Under the pieces are notes generated by a model, which saw only the letters and a list, made by a program, of their open reading frames with translations, did no database searches and had not been told where the DNA came from. From Scatosoma sp045127595 (GTDB lineage: Bacteria; Bacillota; Clostridia; Christensenellales; Borkfalkiaceae), in NCBI GenBank assembly GCA_045127595.1, contig JBGVQS010000023.1, positions 1 through 52,432 on the forward strand: a DNA stretch of 52,432 nucleotides, written 5' to 3'. This document shows positions 1 to 8,188 of the stretch, piece after piece. Each line of letters opens with the position of its first letter. Position 1 is the stretch's first letter. A program made the position numbers and the translations under genes.

Positions 1-20
1 TCGTTGTTTTGGTTCTTCAT
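1..20 (-). CDS. 5' end of an unidentified gene (partial)
   Basis: Only six codons lie in the window, reading MKNQNN on the minus strand. The start is supported by a strong ribosome binding site, AAAGGAGG, seven bases upstream of the ATG. It lies downstream of clpX on the same strand; in many Bacillota a lon protease gene follows clpX, so lon is a reasonable guess, but nothing in six residues confirms it. The clpX terminator and about 200 bases of spacer suggest that it has its own promoter. Confidence 0.55.
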
Positions 21-132
21 TACAATGTCCTCCTTTGGCTATACTTATATACGGTTGCAAGTCGTACATTTAGTTTAGCACAAAGGAGCTTTTTTGTATA
101 GCCTGCAAACGCTTGAAGCTAAAGCTCTCCTA

Positions 133-185
133 CCACCTGCATAGCAGGTGGTTTCTTACAACCGCGCGTTCTCACACGCGGTTGT
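133..185. other. Two adjacent perfect hairpins upstream of the first gene
   Basis: An 8-bp stem with a 3-base loop (CCACCTGC / GCAGGTGG, 133-151) and a 9-bp stem (ACAACCGCG / CGCGGTTGT, 158-185) sit between the clpX terminator and the next minus-strand gene. On the plus strand each is followed by a short T-rich stretch (TTTCTT, TTCTG). They may be weak terminators or part of the next gene's regulatory leader. Function unknown. Confidence 0.5.
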
Positions 186-197
186 TTCTGTATAATG

Positions 198-225
198 AAA
201 AACACGGCTTTTCAGCCGTGTTTTA
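198..225 (-). terminator. Rho-independent terminator after clpX
   Basis: A 10-bp perfect stem (199-208 with 215-224) with a six-base loop, flanked by A-runs and T-runs on both sides, begins 11 bases past the clpX stop codon. It is a classic terminator on the minus strand and could also act on the plus strand. Confidence 0.85.
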
Positions 226-235
226 TTTTTTACTT

Positions 236-1477
236 TTATGCCGTTTGCTTATAAATCAGTTTCGGCGTTGCACCGTCTGTCAAGCACTCTTTCGTGATGA
301 CTACTTCTTCCACGTTTTCTTCGGAAGGAATTTTATACATCACGTCAGTCATCACACTTTCAATAATTGTACGAAGTCCGCGCGCACCCGTCTTTAAACG
401 AATCGCCGTTTGCGCGATTTCCCGTACTGCACCGTCTTCTACCGTCAGCTTCACGCCGTCGAACCCAACAAGCTTTTGATACTGCTTGATGATCGCGTTC
501 TTCGGTTCGGTCAAAATCTTCACAAGCGCGTCTTCTCCCAAAGGATCGAGATTGACGACAATCGGGAGTCTGCCGACAAATTCAGGAATAAGCCCGAACT
601 TCGTCAAATCCTGCGGTTTCACGTCGTCGAGTACCGAATAATCATTCTCGTTCGCGCCAAGACGGACCTTGCCGCCAAACCCAAGCGTCGTATCGTCTTT
701 ACGGGAAGAAACGATTTTATCCAAGCCCACGAACGCGCCGCCGCAAATAAACAAGATGTTGGTGGTGTCAAGCCGCAAGCATTCTTGGTTTGGATGTTTT
801 CTACCGCCCTGCGGAGGTACGTTTGCCGTCGTGCTTTCGATAATCTTCAAAAGTGCCTGCTGTACGCCTTCCCCGGAAACGTCGCGGGTAATGGAAACGT
901 TTTCGCTCTTTCTCGCAATTTTATCGATTTCGTCGATATAAATAATACCGCGTTGCGCGCGTTCAATATCATAATCGGCGTTTTGGATAAGCTTCAAAAG
1001 AATATTTTCCACGTCCTCGCCAACGTACCCAGCCTCGGTCAGCGTCGTAGCGTCCGACGTCGCAAAAGGCACGTTTAAAATTTTTGCAAGCGTTCTCGCA
1101 AGAAGCGTTTTACCGCTCCCCGTAGGCCCTAATAAAAGGACGTTGCTCTTTTCAATCTCGATTCCGTCATCGTCCTTTTTCTTGGTTTTCGCAACGGCGT
1201 TGATCCGCTTATAATGATTATATACGGCAACGGACAGGACGCGCTTCGCCTTATCTTGCCCAACGATATATTGATCGAGCTCCGCTTTGATTTCCGCGGG
1301 TTTTTTCAAAGGAACGTCCGCTTGCGTTTCTTTGTTATCTTCCCATTCTTCCACCATGGATTTGCAGATTTCCACGCACTCGTCGCAAATACAAGCCCCG
1401 TCGGGCCCCGTGATCATATGACGGGTTTCGTCTTTCGGTTTTCCGCAAAAGGAACAATGTTGCATTTTATTTGACAT
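236..1477 (-). CDS. clpX: ATP-dependent Clp protease ATP-binding subunit ClpX
   Basis: AAA+ unfoldase that recognises tagged substrates, unfolds them and feeds them into the ClpP chamber. The 413 residues show the N-terminal zinc-binding domain (Cys8, Cys11, Cys31, Cys34), Walker A GPTGSGKT (117-124), pore loop GYVGED (150-155), Walker B IIYIDEID (178-185), the RKH loop, and an LGF tripeptide in the position of the IGF loop that docks on ClpP, followed by the arginine-finger region GLIPEFVGRLP and sensor-2 GARGLR. Length is normal. The start is fixed by TTGGAGTAG just upstream; a second in-frame ATG four codons later is less well placed. It follows clpP on the same strand after 139 bases and ends at a strong terminator. 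Confidence 0.98.
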   Translation of the reverse strand: MSNKMQHCSFCGKPKDETRHMITGPDGACICDECVEICKSMVEEWEDNKETQADVPLKKPAEIKAELDQYIVGQDKAKRVLSVAVYNHYKRINAVAKTKKKDDDGIEIEKSNVLLLGPTGSGKTLLARTLAKILNVPFATSDATTLTEAGYVGEDVENILLKLIQNADYDIERAQRGIIYIDEIDKIARKSENVSITRDVSGEGVQQALLKIIESTTANVPPQGGRKHPNQECLRLDTTNILFICGGAFVGLDKIVSSRKDDTTLGFGGKVRLGANENDYSVLDDVKPQDLTKFGLIPEFVGRLPIVVNLDPLGEDALVKILTEPKNAIIKQYQKLVGFDGVKLTVEDGAVREIAQTAIRLKTGARGLRTIIESVMTDVMYKIPSEENVEEVVITKECLTDGATPKLIYKQTA

Positions 1478-1616
1478 ATTCTACTCCAAAAGTTTCTATA
1501 AAATGATATGTACAAAACGTATTTTTTGTGAACGGGTTTTGAGAAACAACGCGCAAAATTCCGTTTGAATTCTGCGCGTCCGTTTAAACGATTTTTCATC
1601 AAAGCCCACAAGCCTT

Positions 1617-2210
1617 TTATCTTCTGACAAACACCTTATCGATAAGCCCGTACGCTTTCGCTTCGTCCGCCGACATATAATTGTCGCGGTCGGTGTCCCG
1701 TTCGATAACGGCAATATCTCTGCCCGTGTTCTCGGACAAAATGCGGTTGAGCTTCGCTTTCGTGCGAAGGATATGCTCCGCTTGGATCTTAATATCGCTC
1801 GCCTGACCCTGCGCCCCGCCGAGGGGTTGATGGATCATAATTTCGGAGTTGGGCAACGCATAGCGTTTCCCGCGCGCACCGCTCGAAAGCAAGAACGCGC
1901 CCATACTCGCCGCAAGACCGATACAGATGGTCGAAACGTCGCATTTGATATAATTCATGGTGTCGTATATCGCCATTCCCGCGGAAACACTACCCCCCGG
2001 GGAGTTAATATACAAGCTAATATCCTTCGTCGGGTCTTTCCCTTCAAGATAGATAAGCTGCGCCACTACCGTGTTGGCAACTGCGTCGTTGATTTCGCCG
2101 CTCAAAAAGATAATTCTATCATCCAACAAACGGGAATACAAATCGTAAGTACGTTCCCCCGAAGACGTGCGTTCAACAACGTAGGGGACTAAAACGTTCT
2201 TTTCTTCCAT
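1617..2210 (-). CDS. clpP: ATP-dependent Clp protease proteolytic subunit ClpP
   Basis: Serine protease subunit that forms the double-heptamer degradation chamber used by ClpX and other Clp ATPases. By alignment with the Bacillus enzyme the catalytic triad is Ser102 (in AASMGAFLL), His127 (in MIHQPLGG) and Asp176 (in ERDTDRD). Length (197 residues) is normal; a few extra N-terminal residues precede the processed region. It lies between tig (upstream, 45 bases) and clpX (downstream, 139 bases), the conserved tig-clpP-clpX order, so the nascent-chain chaperone and the protease are probably co-transcribed. Confidence 0.98.
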   Translation of the reverse strand: MEEKNVLVPYVVERTSSGERTYDLYSRLLDDRIIFLSGEINDAVANTVVAQLIYLEGKDPTKDISLYINSPGGSVSAGMAIYDTMNYIKCDVSTICIGLAASMGAFLLSSGARGKRYALPNSEIMIHQPLGGAQGQASDIKIQAEHILRTKAKLNRILSENTGRDIAVIERDTDRDNYMSADEAKAYGLIDKVFVRR

Positions 2211-2255
2211 ACCTTTCGCTTTCCTTGCTTTTACTTGATTTTTATTTTGCGAAGA

Positions 2256-3554
2256 TTATTCTTCCACGTACATTTCGTTGTTTGCTTTCAAAAGATCGAA
2301 AAGCTTGGTGATGATAATATCGCTGCGGATATATTCCACCTGACGGGGATCCATATTCTTCTTGTATTCTTCCGCCGTCTTTTCAACCGAAGCAGCCTGT
2401 TCCGCAATCTTCGCGTCAACTTCTTCTTCCGTCGCTTCTACATTTTCTTCCTTGATAATCTGCGAAATGATGAGTTGGTTCATCACGTTCTTCTTCGCTT
2501 GTTCTTCATAATTCTTTCTGAAATCCGCTTCGGTAACCTTCAAGAATTCAAGGTAGTCCTGCAATTTCAAGCCCTGATACATGAGCTGATATTCGAATTT
2601 CTTCACAAGCCCGTCGATTTCTCTTTCGATCATTGCTTGGGGAATTTCCGCTTCGGTGTTTGCGGCAATCGCTTCAAGAATGCTGTTTTCCGTAGCGTCC
2701 GTAGCGCGCTTATCCGCCTGCGCTTGCAAACGTTCTTTTGCTTTTACCTTGTATTCTTCTACCGTTGCGCTGCCCGTAGCGTCCTTGATGAATTCGTCGG
2801 TGAGTTCGGGAAGTTCTTTCGCTTGCAGCTTGTTAAGCTTTACTGCAAACACAGCCGCTTTGCCTTTGAGCGCTTCCGCTTGATAGTTTTCGGGGAACGT
2901 AACGTTTACGTCCTTGGATTCGCCAACGTTCATACCAACGACTTGTTCTTCAAAGCCGGGAATAAATTGACCGCTGCCAAGAGTAAGGTCGAACCCTTCC
3001 GCTTCGCCGCCGTCGAATTTTACGCCGTCAACCGTACCGACAAAGTCAATGTTTGCGATATCGCCGTTTTCAGCCGCTCTGCCTTCAACGGGTACGTTGC
3101 GTGCGTTTCTTTCCTGTACGCGTTTGATTTCCGCGTCCACTTCTTCGTCCTTAACAGTATACGCAAACTGCTTGATTTTCATACCCTTATAGGAAGAAAT
3201 TTTCACTTCGGGTTTCACGGGTACGATCGCAACGAGGGTTACGCCTTCGTCTTCGAGTTTTTCAACGGAAACGTCGGGATCGCCGACAACCGTGAACTTG
3301 CTTTCTTCCTTATCGAGAATCTTACCGTAGTTTTCCGAGAACATGGTATTGAGTGCGTCTTCATAGAATACGCCTTTACCGTAAACGTTTTCGATAACGT
3401 TCTTGGGCGCTTTACCCTTACGGAAGCCGTTGATAGCAAATCTGCCGCGCGTTTTCAAATACGCTTGGGTTTGCGCGTTCTTCCATTCTTCACCGTCAAA
3501 CTTAATGGTGATTTTTACCGTGCTTTTTTCTGCCGCTTTGGTGGTGTACTTCAT
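2256..3554 (-). CDS. tig: Trigger factor, ribosome-associated chaperone
   Basis: Ribosome-bound chaperone and peptidyl-prolyl isomerase that receives nascent chains. The 432 residues match the family: an N-terminal ribosome-binding domain, a central FKBP-type isomerase domain near residues 160-245 (recognisable GSGQFIPGFEEQVVGMNVGE), and a long helical C-terminal chaperone domain. GGAG precedes the ATG. It is the first gene of the tig-clpP-clpX block. The leader contains a small GC-rich hairpin (CCCGC-GA-GCGGG near 3610) of unknown role. Confidence 0.96.
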   Translation of the reverse strand: MKYTTKAAEKSTVKITIKFDGEEWKNAQTQAYLKTRGRFAINGFRKGKAPKNVIENVYGKGVFYEDALNTMFSENYGKILDKEESKFTVVGDPDVSVEKLEDEGVTLVAIVPVKPEVKISSYKGMKIKQFAYTVKDEEVDAEIKRVQERNARNVPVEGRAAENGDIANIDFVGTVDGVKFDGGEAEGFDLTLGSGQFIPGFEEQVVGMNVGESKDVNVTFPENYQAEALKGKAAVFAVKLNKLQAKELPELTDEFIKDATGSATVEEYKVKAKERLQAQADKRATDATENSILEAIAANTEAEIPQAMIEREIDGLVKKFEYQLMYQGLKLQDYLEFLKVTEADFRKNYEEQAKKNVMNQLIISQIIKEENVEATEEEVDAKIAEQAASVEKTAEEYKKNMDPRQVEYIRSDIIITKLFDLLKANNEMYVEE

Positions 3555-3669
3555 AACATTTCTCCTGCATTTATTGCTTGATTTTTTTATTTTTCTTTTA
3601 TATAATGTCCCGCGAGCGGGGCACTTTTAACATTTTACCACATTTATCAAAGAAAATAAAGCGTTTTTA

Positions 3670-3698
3670 TTTACATTTTACGTTTTTTGCGCTATAAT
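3670..3698 (+). promoter_or_regulatory. Promoter of rqcH
   Basis: TTTACA, 17 bases, TATAAT. It lies in the divergent spacer between tig and rqcH and places the transcript start about 55 bases before the rqcH start codon. Confidence 0.75.
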
Positions 3699-3758
3699 TT
3701 AGAAAAAGATTTTCCGTTTTGCCCGTTTTTTGTCGTAGCAGAACGAAAAGGAGTTTTC

Positions 3759-5480
3759 ATGCCACAGGACGCTTTCCATATTCGCCGTCTTGCAAACGAA
3801 CTGAATTCTTTGCTCGTCGGGGGAAAAGTCAACCGCATTTCACAGGTGAACAAAGACGAGCTCACCTTTATTATATACACCGGAAAGACAACGGTTAAAC
3901 TCATTTTAAGCGCAAATGCTACAAATGCGCGCGTTTGTTTGTCTTTAACCGAAAAAGAACCTGCGCCCGTCCCCCCGAATTTCTGCATGCTCTTGCGTAA
4001 GCATTTGCAGGGCGCGGAGCTTTTGTCTGTTTCGCAATACGCCTTCGAGCGCATTATCGAGCTTCGCTTTCTTTGCACAAGCGATTTTTCCCAAGCGGAA
4101 CGGGTGCTCCATTGTGAATTGATGGGGAAATATTCAAATATCATTTTAACGGAAAACGGCAAAATTTTAGGCGCGCTGAAAACGAGCTCTTTGGAAGACA
4201 ACACCCACCGCGTTTTGCTTGCAGGCGCGAAGTACGACTACCCCGCGCCGCAGGATAAATTATCCCATTTGGACGGGGCAGGTGTGCGTTCACGGCTCGA
4301 AAGCTACCTTTCAACCCATGCGGATAACGTGGATTTGGAATCCCTTTCCGTATTCCTTTTTGAGAACGTTTCGGGGCTTGCGTTACCCACCGCAAGGGAG
4401 ATTGTTTCACGTGCAACAAAGGAAGCCGGTTCGCTCGCGCTGACGCTCTCTCCGTCTTCCAAAGCGCCGCTTTGGGATTTTGTGGGGGAATTTTGCGAAA
4501 ACGAGCCTTGTAATCCTTGTCTTAAAACACAAAACGGCTTGCCGACCGATTTTTTCGCGTTCCCTGTGGACGGCGGAGAAAAAATGCCCTCTCTTTGCAA
4601 AGCGGAAGACGAATATTATACTCGGCGTGAAAATAAAAAGGGGTTCGACGATAAAAAACGCAAGCTTGAAAATACGGCGCGCGGTTTAAAAAAGAAGCTG
4701 ACGAAAAAATTGCAGGATACCTTGGAGCGATTAAACGACGCGAAAAAAGCGGAAGAATACCGCATCAAAGGGGAACTTTTAACAGCGAATTTATACAAGC
4801 TTGAAAAAGGTATGACGGGAATCGAGTTGGAAAACTGGTATTCTCCCGACGGCGGTTTTATTAAAATCCATTTGGATTCCACCCTTTCTCCGTCGAAAAA
4901 CGCGCAAAAATATTTTAAAACGTATAATAAATACAAACGCGCGCAAGAGATTCTCTTGCCGATAAAAGAGCAAGAAGAAAAGGAAATTTTCTACGTGGAC
5001 AGCGTGTTGAGCTCGATTTCGATTGCCGAACAAGCGGAAGATTTAAAGGAAATTGAAACGGAATTGACGGAGCTTGGATTGTTGCGCGCACCCAAAGAAC
5101 GAGCGGGGGCTAAAAAGAAAGAAACGCCCGTACCGTTTAGAGAATACGAGCATGACGGACATAAAATTTTAATCGGCAGAAACAATTTACAAAACGACCG
5201 TTTGTTAAGGCTTGCTTCGCCCGACGATATTTGGCTGCATGTGCAAAAATACCATTCTTCGCACGTAATTATTGTAAAAGGAACGGGGCAGGTACGAGAT
5301 GAAACGATTTTGTACGCGGCACAGCTTTGCGCATATTATTCGGAAGGCAGGGATAGCGATAAGCTCCCCGTTGATTATTGTAAACGGAAATTTGTAAAAA
5401 AGCCGAACAAAAGCAAGGCAGGCTTTGTCATTTATACCGATTATAAAACCATTCTTGTAACCCCGAAAAAACCGCTCTAA
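3759..5480 (+). CDS. rqcH: Ribosome quality control factor RqcH (NFACT / Rqc2 family)
   Basis: Binds stalled 50S subunits carrying peptidyl-tRNA and, with RqcP, adds C-terminal Ala tails that mark the chain for ClpXP-type proteases. I chose the ATG preceded by AAAGGAG, giving 573 residues; an upstream in-frame ATG 24 codons earlier lacks a binding site. Visible parts: NFACT-N domain (residues 1-200), a Lys/Glu-rich coiled coil (about 280-430), and the C-terminal NFACT-R domain (DDIWLHVQKYHSSHVII). At the position of the conserved Asp-Arg pair needed for tailing in Bacillus (D97-R98) this protein has E97-R98. It faces the tig-clpP-clpX operon, a fitting neighbour given that Ala-tailed proteins are Clp substrates. 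Confidence 0.95.
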   Translation: MPQDAFHIRRLANELNSLLVGGKVNRISQVNKDELTFIIYTGKTTVKLILSANATNARVCLSLTEKEPAPVPPNFCMLLRKHLQGAELLSVSQYAFERIIELRFLCTSDFSQAERVLHCELMGKYSNIILTENGKILGALKTSSLEDNTHRVLLAGAKYDYPAPQDKLSHLDGAGVRSRLESYLSTHADNVDLESLSVFLFENVSGLALPTAREIVSRATKEAGSLALTLSPSSKAPLWDFVGEFCENEPCNPCLKTQNGLPTDFFAFPVDGGEKMPSLCKAEDEYYTRRENKKGFDDKKRKLENTARGLKKKLTKKLQDTLERLNDAKKAEEYRIKGELLTANLYKLEKGMTGIELENWYSPDGGFIKIHLDSTLSPSKNAQKYFKTYNKYKRAQEILLPIKEQEEKEIFYVDSVLSSISIAEQAEDLKEIETELTELGLLRAPKERAGAKKKETPVPFREYEHDGHKILIGRNNLQNDRLLRLASPDDIWLHVQKYHSSHVIIVKGTGQVRDETILYAAQLCAYYSEGRDSDKLPVDYCKRKFVKKPNKSKAGFVIYTDYKTILVTPKKPL

Positions 5481-5540
5481 TTTTACATGCATTATGGGCG
5501 TAGTGGGAACAATTTTCCACAGCATCATTACAAATGCAGT

Positions 5541-5675
5541 GTGGTAATCTTCCATACCGTCATTGCGAGCGTAGCGCGGCAATCTTCCATACTGTCATTG
5601 CGAGCGTAGCGCGGCAATCTCATTTTCACGATTTATTTTCGAGATTGCTTCGTCGTTTCAATCCTCGCAATGACA
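5541..5675. repeat. Dispersed inverted repeat of the GTCATTGCGAG type
   Basis: Two tandem copies (about 36-base period) of a unit containing GTCATTGCGAGCGTAGCG are followed by the inverted end CTCGCAATGAC (5664-5674). Other copies are at 16812-16900 and 36467-36501. This type of intergenic palindrome is common in many bacterial genomes. It fills the spacer between rqcH and rpmA; no gene is seen in it. Confidence 0.8.
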
Positions 5676-5697
5676 AATACAAACGATTAACAGCCAC

Positions 5698-5736
5698 GAA
5701 AAAACCCGACTGCCGTTAGACAATCGGGTTTTATTT
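5698..5736 (-). terminator. Bidirectional terminator between rqcH and rpmA
   Basis: A stem of AAAACCCGA (5701-5709) with TCGGGTTTT (5724-5732), extended inward by further pairs, with an A-run on the left and T-run on the right. It sits 10 bases past the rpmA stop and can serve both strands. Confidence 0.85.
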
Positions 5737-5745
5737 TCATGTGTT

Positions 5746-6021
5746 TTACGCGTTGGGATAAACGCTTGCTTTCTTTTTGTCTTTGCCCATTCTTTCATAC
5801 CGAACAACGCCGTCAACGAGAGCATACAGCGTATCGTCCTTGCCGATGCCTACGTTCGAACCGGGATGAATTTTCGTTCCTCTTTGGCGAACAAGAATGT
5901 TCCCAGCGAGAACCGACTGACCGTCGCTGCGCTTCGTGCCAAGTCTTTTCGCTTCGCTATCTCTGCCGTTGTGGGAAGAACCGGTACCTTTCTTATGAGC
6001 GAATAAACTGATAAAAATCAT
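5746..6021 (-). CDS. rpmA: 50S ribosomal protein L27
   Basis: Large-subunit protein whose N-terminus reaches the peptidyl-transferase centre. Start chosen at the ATG with AAGGAG eight bases upstream, giving 91 residues beginning MIFISLFAHKKGTGS; the ATG seven codons earlier overlaps that binding site. In Bacillota L27 usually carries an N-terminal extension ending in a phenylalanine that the protease Prp removes before assembly. The leader here (MIFISLF before AHKKG) is shorter and diverged. The usual prp gene between rplU and rpmA is missing: only 54 bases separate them. Confidence 0.95.
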   Translation of the reverse strand: MIFISLFAHKKGTGSSHNGRDSEAKRLGTKRSDGQSVLAGNILVRQRGTKIHPGSNVGIGKDDTLYALVDGVVRYERMGKDKKKASVYPNA

Positions 6022-6075
6022 CTTTATTTCTCCTTCATTCAAAATTTGTGTGTTCCCCTAAAAAGGGCGTAGCAA

Positions 6076-6381
6076 TTAAAGTACGATCTTTTCAACTTTA
6101 ACTGCGGTGTAGGGCTGTCTATGTCCCTGCTTTTTACGTTCGTTCTTCTTTGCCTTGTACTTGAAGACAATAATCTTCTTTTCCTTAGCTTGCTTAACGA
6201 CCGTAGCGGTAACCTTTGCAGAAGCAACTTCCGCGCCCGTCTTGATACCGTTTTCATCGGAAACCAAAAGCACTTTAAATTCTACGGTGTCGCCTTCGTT
6301 TGCCGCGAGCTTTTCAACGCGAACGAGATCGCCTTCCGCAACCTTATACTGCTTATTTCCGTTATCGATAATAGCGTACAT
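6076..6381 (-). CDS. rplU: 50S ribosomal protein L21
   Basis: Large-subunit 23S rRNA-binding protein, 101 residues, full length, starting MYAIIDNGNKQYKV with the conserved C-terminal KKQGHRQPYTAVKV. AGAGGAGG precedes the start. First gene of the rplU-rpmA operon, driven by the promoter at 6486-6515. The roughly 95-base leader may hold an L21 autoregulatory structure, as in other Bacillota, but I could not identify the motif. Confidence 0.97.
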   Translation of the reverse strand: MYAIIDNGNKQYKVAEGDLVRVEKLAANEGDTVEFKVLLVSDENGIKTGAEVASAKVTATVVKQAKEKKIIVFKYKAKKNERKKQGHRQPYTAVKVEKIVL

Positions 6382-6485
6382 AAAAAGTTTTTACCTCCTC
6401 TTTCCAGTCTCGAAGAATATCCAAGGCGTGTCTTTTTCGAAAAAAAGCAACTTAAAATCAGCCCGTTTCTATCGGCTCGACTATA

Positions 6486-6515
6486 ACTATAACACATTTT
6501 TAAAAGGCTCGTCAA
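6486..6515 (-). promoter_or_regulatory. Promoter of rplU-rpmA
   Basis: TTGACG (6510-6515), 18 bases, TATAGT (6486-6491) on the minus strand, upstream of a leader of about 95 bases. Confidence 0.7.
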
Positions 6516-6597
6516 GCGTTTTTTCTTTCTTTTTAAAAGTTTTTCGTATGATTTTCCGCTTTTTGAAAGAAACTGTATAAAAAAGGAGAAAAAACGA

Positions 6598-7044
6598 ATG
6601 GAAAACCAAAAAAACAAAAAATCCGAAGAAGTTTTGTCTGAAATTTACCGCAACGCACAGCTTGCCCTGCAATCGATTTCCAATATTTTACCCCAGGTGG
6701 AAGACGAGAAAACGAAAGCAGAGCTTTCTTCCCAGCACGAAGAATACGAGCGTCTTTCTGCCAAAGCCGCCATGCTTGCAAAGGATATGGGCACGGAGTT
6801 AAAAGACCCGAATCCTTTTAAAAAGATGATGATGTGGGGCTCAATCAAAATCAACTCGATGACGAACAATTCCCCCTCGCATATTGCGGATATGATGCTG
6901 CAAGGCACGGTGATGGGTATTTCGGCATTGAGAACGTCGCAAGGGGATTTACCCTGCGAAGGCGCGGAAGACGTTTGCGCGTTATTAGAAGAAATGATCG
7001 CCAAGGAAGAAGAATTTGAAAAACGTTGGAAATCTATGCTTTAA
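6598..7044 (+). CDS. Helical conserved protein of unknown function, ferritin-like fold suspected
   Basis: A 148-residue protein without signal peptide or membrane segment, predicted almost all helical. The layout (EIYRNAQLALQSISNILPQV near the N-terminus, a central KKMMMWGSIKINSM, then SPSHIADMMLQGTVMGI and a Glu-rich last helix) resembles a small clostridial family of four-helix proteins that I associate loosely with ferritin-like folds; no metal-ligand set is obvious. AAGGAG lies upstream. Single-gene unit: divergent from rplU and followed by its own terminator. I assign no function. Confidence 0.8.
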   Translation: MENQKNKKSEEVLSEIYRNAQLALQSISNILPQVEDEKTKAELSSQHEEYERLSAKAAMLAKDMGTELKDPNPFKKMMMWGSIKINSMTNNSPSHIADMMLQGTVMGISALRTSQGDLPCEGAEDVCALLEEMIAKEEEFEKRWKSML

Positions 7045-7102
7045 TATAAGCAAAGCTTATATTAAAAATTAAAAGGAACGGCTTTCCGTTCCTTTCTTTC
7101 TT
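7042..7102. terminator. Hairpin pair ending the 148-residue gene
   Basis: A perfect 10-bp stem over the stop codon region (7042-7051 with 7055-7064) is followed by a second 10-bp stem (7072-7081 with 7086-7095) and a long T-run. The second is a typical terminator and lies between converging genes. Confidence 0.85.
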
Positions 7103-7712
7103 ATTTTTTTAACAATTCATACTTTTTTTGATTAAATTCTTCTTGCGTGATAATTTTATTATCTAAAAGTGTTTTATATTTTTTTAATATTTCTATTTTT
7201 TCTTCTTCATTGTAATCTTGTGTTTCTTCATAATATTCTTCTTCATCTTCATTGCGGTTTTCCATATAGAAAGCAATTCCGGTAAATAAAACGCCTAAAA
7301 TTGATATTACACCGCCACATTTAACGCCTATACCTATTTCTAAAAACTCTTGATAAATTTCTTTTATATCGGATTCATCTCCATATTCAAGAAAATCAGG
7401 ATTCGGTTTAATAAATTCTAAACTAAAGAAAAGAAGTATTCCACCCGCAATGAATAATAATATTCCAAAAATTTTACCCGCTTTTTTACTATTAAAAGCA
7501 AAAATTCCGCCTAAAAAAGGAAATAGATATGCGAGCATATTTAAGATAGAAAAACCAAACATATCTTCATCATCACAGCCGAATACAATTTCAAATCCTT
7601 TAAAAGTAACTGAATTTTCTTTTGTTTCTAACATAGGTAAAAAAATTATAAACAAAACTAAAAAACCGCAAAGTAACGCAAGGTATGAAGCAAAACTTTT
7701 TTTAGATTCCAT
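7101..7712 (-). CDS. Four-helix membrane protein with C-terminal SHOCT-like domain
   Basis: A 203-residue membrane protein of unknown function. Four hydrophobic segments lie at about residues 8-28, 52-72, 80-100 and 130-150. A Glu/Tyr-rich linker follows, then a SHOCT-like tail (KYKTLLDNKIITQEEFNQKK), a short module often found at the end of membrane or stress proteins. Segments 1-4 are homologous to the proteins at 34484, 35933 and 36634 (shared FLP after helix 1, FSIL..AYL.P..GG, a lysine pair, and a GIG motif before helix 4). CAGGAG precedes the start. Codon use is AT-richer than the neighbours, suggesting recent transfer together with the divergent repressor. Confidence 0.85.
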   Translation of the reverse strand: MESKKSFASYLALLCGFLVLFIIFLPMLETKENSVTFKGFEIVFGCDDEDMFGFSILNMLAYLFPFLGGIFAFNSKKAGKIFGILLFIAGGILLFFSLEFIKPNPDFLEYGDESDIKEIYQEFLEIGIGVKCGGVISILGVLFTGIAFYMENRNEDEEEYYEETQDYNEEEKIEILKKYKTLLDNKIITQEEFNQKKYELLKK

Positions 7713-7745
7713 AATAAACTCCTGATGTTATATAATTAGAATTTT

Positions 7746-7813
7746 AAATATCTTTTTAGATATTTTTATATATTTTATCATATCTTAAAAGATAAGTCAA
7801 GTTCTTTTTAGAT
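7746..7813. promoter_or_regulatory. Three operator copies, consensus TCTTWWWAGA, between a divergent pair
   Basis: Three similar palindromes: 7746-7765 (8-bp arms AAATATCT / AGATATTT), 7781-7794 (TATCTT-AA-AAGATA) and a weaker half-site at 7803-7812. Their starts are 32 and 20 bases apart, close to whole helical turns. The middle copy fills the space between the -35 and -10 of the minus-strand promoter and the third overlaps the -35 region of the plus-strand promoter, so the neighbouring XRE protein probably represses both genes. Confidence 0.75.
7772..7800 (-). promoter_or_regulatory. Promoter of the SHOCT membrane protein
   Basis: TTGACT (7795-7800), 17 bases, TAAAAT (7772-7777) on the minus strand; the 17-base spacer consists mainly of operator copy 2. 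Confidence 0.7.
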
Positions 7814-7834
7814 TTTTTAAACTATAATATTTAT

Positions 7835-8173
7835 ATGGAAAAACAAAAAGTATTTTTAGAAATTTTTACAGAATTATTAAATGAAAATGGATTAACAAGA
7901 AAAAGTTTCTCTGAAAAAAGTAAAATTCCTTATCCTACTATTATAGGTTGGACAAATTTAGGAAGACTCCCTGATTTTATCACTTTAGGAAAAATAGCAG
8001 ACTTTTTCGGTTGCTCTGTTGATTTTTTAATGGGGCGACAAGAAGAACTCACTCCGATTAACACAACGTTATTATCAAAAAACGAAGAAAAGTTTTTAAA
8101 CGATTATAGAAAATTAACTTCCGAAAATAAAAATTTAATAAATAAATTGGTTGTAAAATTATCTAAATCTTGA
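7835..8173 (+). CDS. XRE-family transcriptional repressor
   Basis: A 112-residue regulator with an N-terminal Cro/CI-type helix-turn-helix (about residues 10-62, including SEKSKIPYPTIIGWTNLGRLPD) and a short helical C-terminus likely used for dimerisation. It faces the SHOCT membrane protein and most likely binds the three TCTTWWWAGA sites between them, repressing itself and its neighbour. No ribosome binding site precedes the ATG, and TATAAT (7823-7828) ends six bases before it, so the transcript should begin at or next to the start codon: a leaderless mRNA. The pair is AT-richer than its surroundings. Confidence 0.88.
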   Translation: MEKQKVFLEIFTELLNENGLTRKSFSEKSKIPYPTIIGWTNLGRLPDFITLGKIADFFGCSVDFLMGRQEELTPINTTLLSKNEEKFLNDYRKLTSENKNLINKLVVKLSKS

Positions 8174-8188
8174 TTTTATAAAACAACA

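Noticed and set aside
2235..3581. Long plus-strand open frame opposite tig
   Set aside because: Shadow of trigger factor; no binding site and Phe-rich shadow composition.
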